Below are positions 24,579 through 33,295 of a DNA stretch of 64,000 bases, piece by piece (the first letter of the stretch is position 1; every line of letters starts with the position of its first letter). The stretch covers positions 434,001-498,000 of the forward strand of contig CAXXLS010000017.1 of NCBI GenBank assembly GCA_963677135.2, read 5' to 3'. Source of the stretch: Seleniibacterium sp963677135 (lineage in GTDB: Bacteria; Desulfobacterota; Desulfuromonadia; Desulfuromonadales; Geopsychrobacteraceae). The notes beneath the pieces were generated by a model. That model was not told the origin of the DNA. It saw nothing but the letters and a program-made list of their open reading frames with translations, and did no database searches. A program made the translations under genes and the position numbers.

Positions 24579-25714
24579 GACGAGGCCCTTTTGATGGTTT
24601 CGACCAGTAATAAACTGACGGCTTCCATATCCGCCACTTTAACCTGTTCATGAACGGTGTGGACCTTGTCCATGCCGCAGGCGAGAATAACCATCTCGAT
24701 GCCGTGGGCGTTGAAGATGTTGGCGTCCGACCCTCCGCCGGCAGAATGAATCTGCTGGGGACGACCGAGTTGCAGGCCGGCTTCGAGCAGCAGGCGGATG
24801 ACACCGGCATTTTCAGAGACATGCATGGCCGGATAATCCTCGTTGAGTTCCATGGCCATCGACGCCTGCTTGCCGCTCAGGTTGTTTTCGACCGACGCCT
24901 GCATCACTTCCTCTTCGACGATGCGGATGATTTCCTCCGTCTTTGAGCGCAGCTTGTTCGGATCATGACTGCGGACTTCGCCCTGCAGAGTGACCAGCCT
25001 GGGAATGATGTTGATGGCCTGTCCCCCAGCGATCATCCCGATATTGGCCGTTGTTTCGGAGTCGATCCGGCCCAGAGTCATCCTGGCCAGGGCGCGCCCG
25101 GCGATCTGAATTGCAGATATCCCCTGTTCCGGGCAGATTCCGGCGTGGGCTTCGTGTCCGAAAATCTCAATTTTAAAGCGATTGGCAGAAGGAGCTCTAT
25201 TGATGATGATATCGACGCCGCTGGTGTCGAGAGCGATCCCGCGTGCGCCCCTGATCCGGGAAAAATCGAGGTGCTTGGCACCGAGAAGGCCCTGTTCTTC
25301 GCAGATGGTGATGACAATTTCCAGGGGAACATGGGGGATGTTCCGTTCCCGCAGAACCTCGATCGTCTCAATGATTTCGGTCAGCCCCGCTTTGTCGTCC
25401 GCACCGAGAATCGTTTCTCCGGCACTGGTGAAAATACCGTCTTTAAGGACGGGCCGGACATTTTCCGCCGGAGTGACGGTGTCCATATGTCCGGACAGGA
25501 TAAATGGCTCTCCCGGCTTTGTTCCCGGGATATGAGCGATCATGTTGCCGCTGTTGCTGCCGATAATTTCACCGGCGTTATCGAATTCCACGACCGCACC
25601 GAGTTTCTCAAAGCGTTCCTTGAGGTATTCCGCAATAACCGCTTCAGAGAAAGACGGACTGTCGATGGACGCCAGTTTGCTGAATTCATCACAAATGCGT
25701 TGTCTGTTGATCAT
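24575..25714 (-). CDS. M20-family peptidase T-like metallopeptidase
   Basis: 379 residues from ATG 25714. Dinuclear zinc site: SGHMDTV (His, Asp), LGADDKAG (bridging Asp), CEEQGLLG (catalytic and binding Glu), ALDTSG and the C-terminal HSAGGGSDAN. The insert dimerisation domain lies around 180-290. It matches the PepT-like branch of M20, which cleaves short peptides. It is the first gene of the pair with the aminotransferase and is cytoplasmic, with no signal peptide. Confidence 0.88.
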   Translation of the reverse strand: MINRQRICDEFSKLASIDSPSFSEAVIAEYLKERFEKLGAVVEFDNAGEIIGSNSGNMIAHIPGTKPGEPFILSGHMDTVTPAENVRPVLKDGIFTSAGETILGADDKAGLTEIIETIEVLRERNIPHVPLEIVITICEEQGLLGAKHLDFSRIRGARGIALDTSGVDIIINRAPSANRFKIEIFGHEAHAGICPEQGISAIQIAGRALARMTLGRIDSETTANIGMIAGGQAINIIPRLVTLQGEVRSHDPNKLRSKTEEIIRIVEEEVMQASVENNLSGKQASMAMELNEDYPAMHVSENAGVIRLLLEAGLQLGRPQQIHSAGGGSDANIFNAHGIEMVILACGMDKVHTVHEQVKVADMEAVSLLLVETIKRASS

Positions 25715-25863
25715 GTCAGGGTATCCTCTTGAGTCTGCAGAAGGTCCTTTGGAGACAGCTCTCACCTCAGGCGGCAGCCGAATCCGGAATATCAATTAAA
25801 CCACATCATCAAGCCGAATATACAGTAATTTGTCAGGCCCGTGGCAGACAAATGTTTCGCTGG

Positions 25864-25892
25864 TGGACGCAATATTTTTCTATTGCTATAAT
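25864..25892 (+). promoter_or_regulatory. Promoter of the M23-AOR-aldolase gene run
   Basis: TGGACG (25864-25869), 17-bp spacer and a perfect TATAAT (25887-25892), 55 bp upstream of the M23 start codon. Confidence 0.6.
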
Positions 25893-25946
25893 GCGCTCAT
25901 TTAATGCTATAGTATGAGCAAATTCTAATAGAGTAGTGGCGAACGC

Positions 25947-27317
25947 ATGACATTCAATCAGGATTTTCAAGCACCGCGGAACAGTGGTCAAAACGATCAG
26001 ACCGGGAAACCTGCAAAACGGTTTCTGTTGGTGGCTCTGCTGGTGGTTCTGGTCAGCACCACGATCCTGTGGCTGATCAGCCCTGGTCCCGAAATCGAAG
26101 CCCGGGAAACCCCGGTGAACAGGACCGGTCCGCCCCCAGAGCCCCTGCCGAAATTGCCTGAGCTGCCGCCAGAGCCGGTGATCGAGACGGTCAGGAACGT
26201 CGTTCCTGATGGATCCTCCATAACCGCTTTGCTGGGTGATCATTTCTCCGCCCAGGAAATTCTCGAGCTGGACAGGCGCAGCCGGGATATTTTTCCGTTC
26301 ACCAGGATCTGCGCCGGACGGCCTTACCGGATAACAACCGAAGATGGGCGGTTCGCCAGCTTCGTCTATGAAATCGACGATCAGGAGCAGCTGATCATCA
26401 GCCGTCAGGGTGACGAGGTGGTCATTGAAAGACAACCGATCATCTATGAGGTGACAACCGAGCTTGTCCAGGGAGTGATTTCCACCAGCCTGTTTGACGC
26501 CGTGACCGCCATCGGGGAGGATCCCGCCTTCGCCATTATGCTGGCCGACATCTTTCAGTGGGATATCGATTTCATTCTGGATATTCGCTCCGGGGACACC
26601 TTTCGGGCCCTGGTCGAAAAACGCTCCCGGGACGGCCATTCCGCCGGGTACGGACATATCCTTGCGGCCGAATTCGTCAACCAGGGGACGGTGTTCCGGG
26701 TCGCCAGGTTCCAGGACGGCGACCAGCCGGCGTCCTATTACAATGAAAGTGGGGAGAACGTCCGCAAAGCCTTTCTCAAGGCTCCCGTTTCATTCACCCG
26801 GATCTCATCCGGTTACACCATGAAACGGTTTCATCCCATTTCCAAAACCTGGAAAGCCCACCCGGCCATCGATTACGTGGCACCGGTCGGTACACCGATT
26901 AAAACTGTCGGAGACGGGACGATCTCACGTATCGGCTATACCAAGTACAACGGCAATTTCATCGAGATCCGTCACAGCAACGGTTACCGGACCATCTATC
27001 TTCACATGAAAGGTTTTGCCCGCGGCATGAAACTGAACAAGCGGGTGGCCCAGGGGCAGGTGATCGGGTATCTGGGCGGCACCGGCATGGCAACCGGTCC
27101 CCATCTCTGTTTCCGCATGAAAAAGGATGGTGCACCCGTCAACCCGACCCGGCTCAGGGCCCCGGCCGCCAAAGCCGTCAGCAAGGACAATCTGGCGGCC
27201 TTTCAGGAGCGCGTCGCTCCTCTGTTTGCCCAGCTTGAAGGGGGTGAGCATCAACCTGACATGGTGGCCAGTCTCGAGACGTCCGCTTCTCAGAACCTGC
27301 CGGAAGAACAAAAATGA
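25947..27317 (+). CDS. Membrane-anchored M23-family murein metallopeptidase
   Basis: 456 residues. Short cytoplasmic N-terminus, one membrane anchor (about 25-44), a proline-rich linker (60-80), an OapA/Csd3-like N-terminal region and the M23 catalytic domain (about 285-400). Metal-site residues H305 and D309 (HPAIDY) and H386 are present. The second His of the usual HxH motif is cysteine (GPHLCF, C388), a variant known in some M23 proteins and still able to bind zinc. It probably trims peptidoglycan cross-links in the periplasm. Its stop overlaps the start of the next gene (ATGA), making it the first gene of the plus-strand run. Confidence 0.88.
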   Translation: MTFNQDFQAPRNSGQNDQTGKPAKRFLLVALLVVLVSTTILWLISPGPEIEARETPVNRTGPPPEPLPKLPELPPEPVIETVRNVVPDGSSITALLGDHFSAQEILELDRRSRDIFPFTRICAGRPYRITTEDGRFASFVYEIDDQEQLIISRQGDEVVIERQPIIYEVTTELVQGVISTSLFDAVTAIGEDPAFAIMLADIFQWDIDFILDIRSGDTFRALVEKRSRDGHSAGYGHILAAEFVNQGTVFRVARFQDGDQPASYYNESGENVRKAFLKAPVSFTRISSGYTMKRFHPISKTWKAHPAIDYVAPVGTPIKTVGDGTISRIGYTKYNGNFIEIRHSNGYRTIYLHMKGFARGMKLNKRVAQGQVIGYLGGTGMATGPHLCFRMKKDGAPVNPTRLRAPAAKAVSKDNLAAFQERVAPLFAQLEGGEHQPDMVASLETSASQNLPEEQK

Positions 27318-29054
27318 ACGGCTGGCATGGCCGTTTGCTGCATGTTGACCTGGGGGACGGTTCTGTTCACAGCGAGCCCCTTGCTCCTGAACTGCTCGGC
27401 GCGTATCTCGGCGGCCGCGGTCTCGGGGTTCGCCTGATGCGACCCTATTATCATCTCGATGCCTATGATTCGGACATGGCCATGGTTTTCGCCACTGGTC
27501 CCCTGTGTGGAAGCGGCGCCCCAACCACCGCTCGGATGGCGGTCGTCTCCCGCTCGCCTTTGACCGGAACCATTCATGACAGTTCCTGCGGCGGTCTGTT
27601 TGCCTGGAACCTGAAAGCGGCCGGATTCGATGCGTTGAAAATAACCGGGCAGAGCGAGAGTCCGGTGGTGTTGAAGATTGCCCCCGGGAAGATCGAACTC
27701 TTGCCGGCGGGTTCTTTGTGGGGGCAGACCGTTGCGCAGACGGTGGCGGCTCTCCAGGCTTTCGGGAGTGTCATCGCCATTGGCCCCGCAGGGGAAAACC
27801 TGGTCCGTTTTTGCCAGCCTCCACAGCGGGGAGGGGAACAGTGCGGGACGCGGCGGGCTGGGCGCCGTGATGGGCAACAAGCGGCTCAAGGCGATTACGG
27901 TCAGTGGTCAGCAGGCGACCTCCATCGCCGACTCCGAACGGTTCTCCCGGGGGATTTCCGATGTCATCCGTCTGTTCAAAGCGTCTCCCGTTCTGTTCGG
28001 AGACCTGGGGTTTGCCCGTTATGGAACATCTGCCCTGGTGGATCTTATCCTGCAGCGCCGTATGCTGCCTCACCGTAATTTCAGTCGCACCTGGTTTTCC
28101 GGAGCCTCGGCCTATAACGCCCATCATCTCAGTCGTGTTTCTCCCTCCCGCGATCATGGCTGCCATGAGTGCCCCATCGCCTGCAAAAAGACGAACGCTG
28201 CAGGGCGTTTGCTGCCCGGTTTTGAAGCCCTGAATCAGCTTGGCGGTCTCAATGATATCGGAGATCCTGCGGTGATCATCGAGGCGTACGGTCTATGCAA
28301 TGACTATGGAATGGATGTTGTTTCCGTCGGGGGAACCCTGTCCGCCTGGGGGGAAATCCGCGGCGCCTACGTCACCGGTTCCCAACTTCCGCTGCTGCTG
28401 AAAAAGATCGCTTTACGCCAGGAAGAAGGAGACCGGCTGGCCGAGGGAGCGGCACGCCTGGCCGACAGCCTGGGCAGGCCGGATCTGGGCATGACCGTGA
28501 AAGGGCTTGAGATTCCCTCCTTCGATCCGCGCGGGGCCTATGGCCTTGCCCTCGCTTACTGCACCAGCAACCGGGGCGCCTGCCACGGACGCGCTTACCC
28601 CCTGTCGCATGAAGTCCTGCGCAAGCCGATTGCTACCAATCGTTTCGACTATTCCGGCAAGGTGCGCATGAACAAGAATGCCGAAGACATGTATGCCGTC
28701 GTCGATTCTCTGGTGGCCTGCAAATTCGCTTTTCTGGCCGCGAGCCTCGAAGAGTACGGGGAACTGCTGAGCGCCGTGACGGGAGTCGACTACTCGGGAC
28801 GGCGCCTGGCGGAAATCGGCGAGCGGATTTATCTGACGGAACGGTTTTACAATCAGCAAAACGGCTTCAGCCACTCTCAGGACATGCTGCCGAAGCGTTT
28901 TTTCGCGGAGGAGGGGACGTCCAGTGACGAGATTCCCATTCCGCCCCTCGATCGTGACCGCTTTGAAAACGAATTGCAGCGCTATTATCGCCTGCGCGGC
29001 CTGAATCGGAACGGCTGCTTTGACGATCCTCATTTTCTGGAGCGGCTCCCATGA
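27314..29054 (+). pseudogene. Aldehyde:ferredoxin oxidoreductase (AOR family), single-base frameshift
   Basis: N-terminal part reads MNGWHGRLLHVDL and GGRGLGVRLM, the standard AOR opening, up to GPAGENLVRF. A T5 run at 27808-27812 carries one extra base; removing it restores ASLHSGEGN..GRGGLGAVMG and an intact C-terminal two thirds, about 580 residues in all. The 4Fe-4S cysteines CHECPIAC, TSNRGACHGR and the late Cys in DSLVACKF are all retained. AOR enzymes use a tungsten pterin to interconvert aldehydes and carboxylates with ferredoxin. As written the gene would give a truncated protein. A homopolymer sequencing error is the simplest explanation; a recent pseudogene or +1 frameshifting are alternatives. 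It overlaps both neighbours by 4 nt. Confidence 0.85.
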
Positions 29055-30220
29055 TCGAGCAGTTACGAAAATACTTTAAAAAAATGAGGTCAGACGGCTG
29101 CATCGATGAAACGCATTTCCTTTTTCTGGCCCAGGACGATGAGGTCGTCTCCTACGGTTCATCGCCCCACCGGTGGCTGGCTGAAAAAATTTTTGAGCAG
29201 CTGGGTCCCACGGCCCTGATCCTGGCCCGCCCGCCGCTGCCGGTTCTCGATCTGCTCCTGGGGCGGATTGCTGACGATGCCCGGGTCATCATTCCCAACG
29301 ACACCGAAACCAGAACCTTCCTCCACGATATCCCAGTGGTTCGCAAAGACACCTTCAGTGGCGACGACGTCCGGCTACCGGTCACGCTGCTGGGGCAGCG
29401 CAAGGGCATCCTGGTTGAGGGCGTTGGTCTTATCACCACCGGCGGGCTGACTGCAGAACAGGCCTATATCAACTATTCGTCTCTGTACCACGCCCTGTTC
29501 GTCAAGCTGCTGCTTTTGTTCCTGGAGGATAAAGCCGGGGCATCCGTCGAGGAACAGGCTGCCCTTGCCCCCCTGCTGAGCGCCCTGCAGACCCCTATCC
29601 CGGAGGACTGCGCCGACTTGGTCCGAGGCCCGATCAGCGTTCCCGACCATGCTGTCCGCGCTCTCGATCAGGTGGGTAAACGGACCGTCGCCCTGCACCT
29701 TGTCGATTCGTTTTTCGGTAATGTTTCCTGTCATCTGCCCGGTCAGGTAATGATCAGCCAGACCGGTGCCAGTCTCGACGAGCTGCCCGGCTGCATCGAT
29801 TGTGTTCCAGATGACAATTCGAGTACCGCCGGAATCACCGCTTCGAGCGAGCTTATCGCCCATCGGGCCATCTATGAGAAAACTGGCGCCTCGGTCATTC
29901 TGCATGGTCATCCACGCTTTTCCGTCCTGCTCAGTCTGCTGTGCGAAGAAACCGACTGTCCGATCAGGGACTGCTGGAAAGAATGCGATCGCCCCCGGTT
30001 TCTCGGTGAGGTTCCCGTGGTGGCTGGAGAAGTGGGCGCCGGTGGCCTGGCGAAAAAAGTTCCGCCGGTTATTGAAAAAGGGATCGCGGTTGTATATGGT
30101 CATGGTGTTTTTGCCATCGGGCACCAGGATTTCCGCGAACCTCTCAGGCGCATGATAGCGCTGGAAAACTGGTGTCGGAATATATTTTTTGAGCGTTTCC
30201 TGCAGGGTAGTGCCAAATGA
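29051..30220 (+). CDS. Class II aldolase/adducin protein with an extra degenerate N-terminal aldolase-like half
   Basis: 389 residues. The C-terminal half (about 205-385) is a class II aldolase/adducin domain with the metal and acid residues E267 (SSELIAHR), H285 and H287 (LHGHPRF) and H351 (YGHGVFAIG). The N-terminal half ends with GVGLITTGGLTAEQAY, which mirrors the GHGVF..G segment but has Val for the metal His. It therefore looks like a decayed copy. Family members are aldolases, epimerases or phosphate-sugar lyases. The start overlaps the AOR gene (ATGA), so a joint pathway producing or removing an aldehyde is attractive, but the substrate is unknown. Confidence 0.8.
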   Translation: MIEQLRKYFKKMRSDGCIDETHFLFLAQDDEVVSYGSSPHRWLAEKIFEQLGPTALILARPPLPVLDLLLGRIADDARVIIPNDTETRTFLHDIPVVRKDTFSGDDVRLPVTLLGQRKGILVEGVGLITTGGLTAEQAYINYSSLYHALFVKLLLLFLEDKAGASVEEQAALAPLLSALQTPIPEDCADLVRGPISVPDHAVRALDQVGKRTVALHLVDSFFGNVSCHLPGQVMISQTGASLDELPGCIDCVPDDNSSTAGITASSELIAHRAIYEKTGASVILHGHPRFSVLLSLLCEETDCPIRDCWKECDRPRFLGEVPVVAGEVGAGGLAKKVPPVIEKGIAVVYGHGVFAIGHQDFREPLRRMIALENWCRNIFFERFLQGSAK

Positions 30221-30239
30221 AAATCGAGGAGTTGATGTT

Positions 30240-31346
30240 ATGAAGACTGTTCATGAGCCATCAGGAACCACCGAAAAAACACCATCGGTCATCGAGCTGT
30301 CGAAATCCGCCCGTCAGCGGTTAAAAGCGAGACGTTACCGGGAAGCCAAGGATCTGTTCCGGGCCGGTCTGGAAATCGAACCGGAGAACCCGTATTTACT
30401 GTCGGGTATGGGGGACGCGTGCCGGGAGACGGAAGACTTTGAAGGCGCCGAGCGCTGTTACCTCGCGCTGCTGAAGGTGGACGGCAAAAATCTCTTCGCC
30501 CTGCGCGGCCTGGGTGATGTCTACAAGAGGCTGAACCGCCATCAGGAGGCCATCAAGTTATGGGAAACGTATCTCAAATACCGCCCCCAGGATAAGCATG
30601 TGATGACCCGCATCGCTGACAGCTGCAAGGTTCTGGCTCTCTATGACCGGGCTGAAGAGGCCTACCGCCAGATTCTCAGAATTGCCCCCAATGATCGTTT
30701 CGCCATGACCGGCCTGGCCGATCTGCAGCACCGGATGGGGTATGATGAGAAGGCGATTGCGACCTACGAAAAAATTCTCAGGCTGGATCCCAATGAACTG
30801 CACATTCTGACCATTGTCGGAAAGCTGTGCTGGCGGATTTCCGATTTCGACCGGGCGGAAAGGTATTTCCGCCACGCCTTGGCGGTCGATCCCAGGAATC
30901 CCTATGCTCTGTACGGGCTCGGCAACTGTTACCGCTGGTACCGCCAGTATGAAAAGGCGATCGAAATATGGCAGCGCATTCTCGAAGACTCAGAGGGCAC
31001 CCAGACCCTGCATACCCGGATGGGAGACGCCTATTTTCATCTGAACGATCTTGATGCTGCACAGGCCTGCTATGAAAGGGCTCTGAGCTTCGGAGCCGAT
31101 CCCTTTTCCACGGCCGCTTTCGTCTGCCTCTACAGTGTTCGGGGCCAGTTGGAGGACGCCGCACGGTATTTTGAGCTGCTGATGACCCAGGCCCAGAACC
31201 CTGAAGATCAGCTTGAGACCCTGGTCAAGCGTTTTGTCCGCTCCGAGCAAACCGCGGAAATGAAAAAACTGTTTGCCCATCTGATCACCCGGGGGGATTT
31301 TGAAGACTCCCTGGTTCAGGCTCTGCGGAAAAAACTGGAGGATTAA
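30240..31346 (+). CDS. Tetratricopeptide-repeat protein
   Basis: 368 residues from ATG 30240, with GAGGA 9 nt upstream. About nine consecutive TPR units of 34 residues run from residue 20 to 330. They show the W/L-G-Y-A-F-A-P spacing, for example DAEEAYRQILRIAPNDRFAM-like units. There is no signal peptide or catalytic domain, so it is probably a cytoplasmic scaffold. It sits 19 bp downstream of the aldolase gene in the same run. Confidence 0.85.
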   Translation: MKTVHEPSGTTEKTPSVIELSKSARQRLKARRYREAKDLFRAGLEIEPENPYLLSGMGDACRETEDFEGAERCYLALLKVDGKNLFALRGLGDVYKRLNRHQEAIKLWETYLKYRPQDKHVMTRIADSCKVLALYDRAEEAYRQILRIAPNDRFAMTGLADLQHRMGYDEKAIATYEKILRLDPNELHILTIVGKLCWRISDFDRAERYFRHALAVDPRNPYALYGLGNCYRWYRQYEKAIEIWQRILEDSEGTQTLHTRMGDAYFHLNDLDAAQACYERALSFGADPFSTAAFVCLYSVRGQLEDAARYFELLMTQAQNPEDQLETLVKRFVRSEQTAEMKKLFAHLITRGDFEDSLVQALRKKLED

Positions 31347-31364
31347 TCCGATCGCGGGGCAGCC

Positions 31365-31958
31365 ATGAATTATCTCGCTCACCTTTACTTCTCGGATCCG
31401 AATCCCCTGGCCTGGGCCGGTTCTCTGATGGGGGATTTCCACAAGGGGAGCGATTTCGGTGATCTGCCTGAAGAGCTTGTCCGACACCTGAGACTGCATC
31501 GCTATATCGACGGCCTGACCAGGGACAGCCGGTTTTTTCAGAACAGCCGCCGACGTCTGGACCCCGGTTTCCGGCATGCCCGCAGTGTCCTGGTTGATGT
31601 CTTCTACGATCATTTCCTGGCCTGTCACTGGGATGAATTTTGTTCGCTCCCCTTGCCGGATTTTGCCCGGAATGTTTACCATGGTCTCGAGCAACACCGC
31701 CGTCTTCTCAGTCCCGGGCTACGGTGCCAGTTACCCCATATGACGACTCATGACTGGCTGGTTTCCTACCGCCGGCGGGACATCGTCCGGAGGGTTCTGG
31801 AACGACTGGAGCAGCGGCTGTCAGGCAAGGTTCCTCTTGCCTCAGGGTTTTCCCAGCTGAGTCTTCATCGTCTCAAACTCGAGGAGGATTTCTTCCTGTT
31901 TATGGCCGAGACGGAACAGCGGGTGACGGACTGGAAAGAAACACACTCAATCTTATGA
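31365..31958 (+). CDS. acpH: Acyl carrier protein phosphodiesterase, AcpH family
   Basis: 197 residues. It opens with MNYLAHLYFS, the family signature, then GSLMGDF, RLHRYIDGLTR and DVFYDHFLACHW, with the His/Asp pairs of an HD-like metal site. AcpH removes 4'-phosphopantetheine from acyl carrier protein. Its start follows the TPR stop by 18 bp, so it is part of the same transcription unit. Homology to AcpH is clear; activity on ACP is assumed from the family. Confidence 0.82.
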   Translation: MNYLAHLYFSDPNPLAWAGSLMGDFHKGSDFGDLPEELVRHLRLHRYIDGLTRDSRFFQNSRRRLDPGFRHARSVLVDVFYDHFLACHWDEFCSLPLPDFARNVYHGLEQHRRLLSPGLRCQLPHMTTHDWLVSYRRRDIVRRVLERLEQRLSGKVPLASGFSQLSLHRLKLEEDFFLFMAETEQRVTDWKETHSIL

Positions 31959-31995
31959 AAATCACCATGACCTGAAATCGACCAGGGGGGCTTTG

Positions 31996-32682
31996 ATGTC
32001 AAGATCCGCATGGGCAAGAATTCTTCCATTTGCAGTATTCATGGCCTTTATCGGGCTTCAGCAAGGTGGTCAATGGGCCATTGACAAAGGCTATGCCGGC
32101 CTGACTGGCACCCATCTGCTCTTTCTTTACCCGGTCAAAATCATTATGGTCGCTGCCATTTTGCTCTTTTTTTACAAAGACTATGATGAGATTCGCGTGC
32201 GTGACCTGAGGCATGCCAGCCAGACCGGGATGAGTGTGGTGGTGGGGCTTCTGGTGTTCGTGCTGTGGATCAATATGGACTGGCCGTTCACCACCTTTGG
32301 TGAAAGTCGGGGTTTCGATCCGACCCTGATCCAGGGCGACGGGATCCGCAACCTGCTGATCCTGTTTCGGGTGGCCGGTGCGGCGCTCCTGGTGCCCGTT
32401 ATGGAAGAGCTTTTCTGGCGCTCCTTTTTACTGCGTTACATAGTCAACAGTGACTTTGAAAAGGTTCGAGTCGGCACCTACACGGTATCGTCATTTCTCA
32501 TCGGCTCCGTCCTGTTCGGTCTCGAACATCATCTGGTCCTGGCCGGTATCATGGCCGGAATGGCGTACAGTCTTCTTCTGTATCGAACCAAAAGCCTGAT
32601 GCAGTGCATTCTGGCTCATGCCGTGACCAATCTCGCTCTGGCAATTTATGTGCTCGGCTTCCGTGCCTGGCAGTTCTGGTGA
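31996..32682 (+). CDS. CPBP-family intramembrane protease, exosortase-associated CAAX-protease-like type
   Basis: 228 residues from ATG 31996, with GGGGGG just upstream. Six to seven membrane helices. CPBP/Abi motifs: MEELFWRSFL (EExxxR, about 134-143), FGLEHH and HAVTN near the end, forming an intramembrane metal site. The pattern matches the CAAX prenyl protease-related proteins usually found next to exosortase/EPS systems. No exosortase or PEP-CTERM protein is visible in this window, so its client is unknown. Confidence 0.8.
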   Translation: MSRSAWARILPFAVFMAFIGLQQGGQWAIDKGYAGLTGTHLLFLYPVKIIMVAAILLFFYKDYDEIRVRDLRHASQTGMSVVVGLLVFVLWINMDWPFTTFGESRGFDPTLIQGDGIRNLLILFRVAGAALLVPVMEELFWRSFLLRYIVNSDFEKVRVGTYTVSSFLIGSVLFGLEHHLVLAGIMAGMAYSLLLYRTKSLMQCILAHAVTNLALAIYVLGFRAWQFW

Positions 32683-32713
32683 ACCATGACGCTTTTTAAA
32701 TGAGGGGACTAAT

Positions 32714-33286
32714 ATGACGAAAAAACCGGCCGGAGCCGGAAAAAGCAGTATGGATCTGGTTGACTGGCCGCAAACGGAACCTCTTCTGAAGGTGGCCCCG
32801 GCCAGTGAATTCCTCGATCTGGCGTGCGGATTTGGTCGCTACAGCCTGGCCCTGGCCGAGATTGTCGGTCCCCGCGGCCGCATCTATGCCGTTGACCTGT
32901 GGACGGAGGGGCTGGATCAGTTGCGCGAGCAGGCTGAAAAACAGGGCATCGGCCAGATAAAAACGGTGCATGCCGATATCAGCAAGGAATTGCCCATCGC
33001 TGACGGAATGGTTGACAACAGCCTGCTGGCGACCGCCTTGCACGATGTGCCCGCCGCGGACCGCGGCGCCGTTTTCAGACAGGTTCATCGGGTTCTTAAG
33101 CCTGGTGGCCTGTTCAACCTGATTGAATTCAGGAAGGATCTGGACGGTCCTCCCGGGCCGCCGGCGGCGGTTCGGCTTTCTGCCGAAGAGCTCGAGTGCC
33201 TTGCCGTGCCGGCGGGGTTCGCTAAAATCCTGGCTGCCGAAATCGGGCCCTGCGTCTACCTGGTCCAGTTCGTGAAGAATCCTTAG
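32714..33286 (+). CDS. Class I SAM-dependent methyltransferase
   Basis: 190 residues with GAGGGGACTAAT before the ATG. Motif I FLDLACGFGRYSLALAE (about 33-49), acidic residue after strand 2 (YAVDLWTEGL), motif II region DISKELPIADGMVDNSLLATALHDV and motif III LKPGGLFNLIEF. It resembles UbiE/Methyltransf_11 proteins. The substrate is not predictable. Last gene of the plus-strand run; it ends 9 bp from a convergent radical SAM gene. Confidence 0.85.
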   Translation: MTKKPAGAGKSSMDLVDWPQTEPLLKVAPASEFLDLACGFGRYSLALAEIVGPRGRIYAVDLWTEGLDQLREQAEKQGIGQIKTVHADISKELPIADGMVDNSLLATALHDVPAADRGAVFRQVHRVLKPGGLFNLIEFRKDLDGPPGPPAAVRLSAEELECLAVPAGFAKILAAEIGPCVYLVQFVKNP

Positions 33287-33295
33287 ATTTCCATA

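Noticed and set aside
27808..27812. Programmed frameshift in the AOR gene
   Set aside because: No stimulatory stop, pseudoknot or internal Shine-Dalgarno is evident, so a sequencing or recent mutational indel is more likely; kept only as an alternative.
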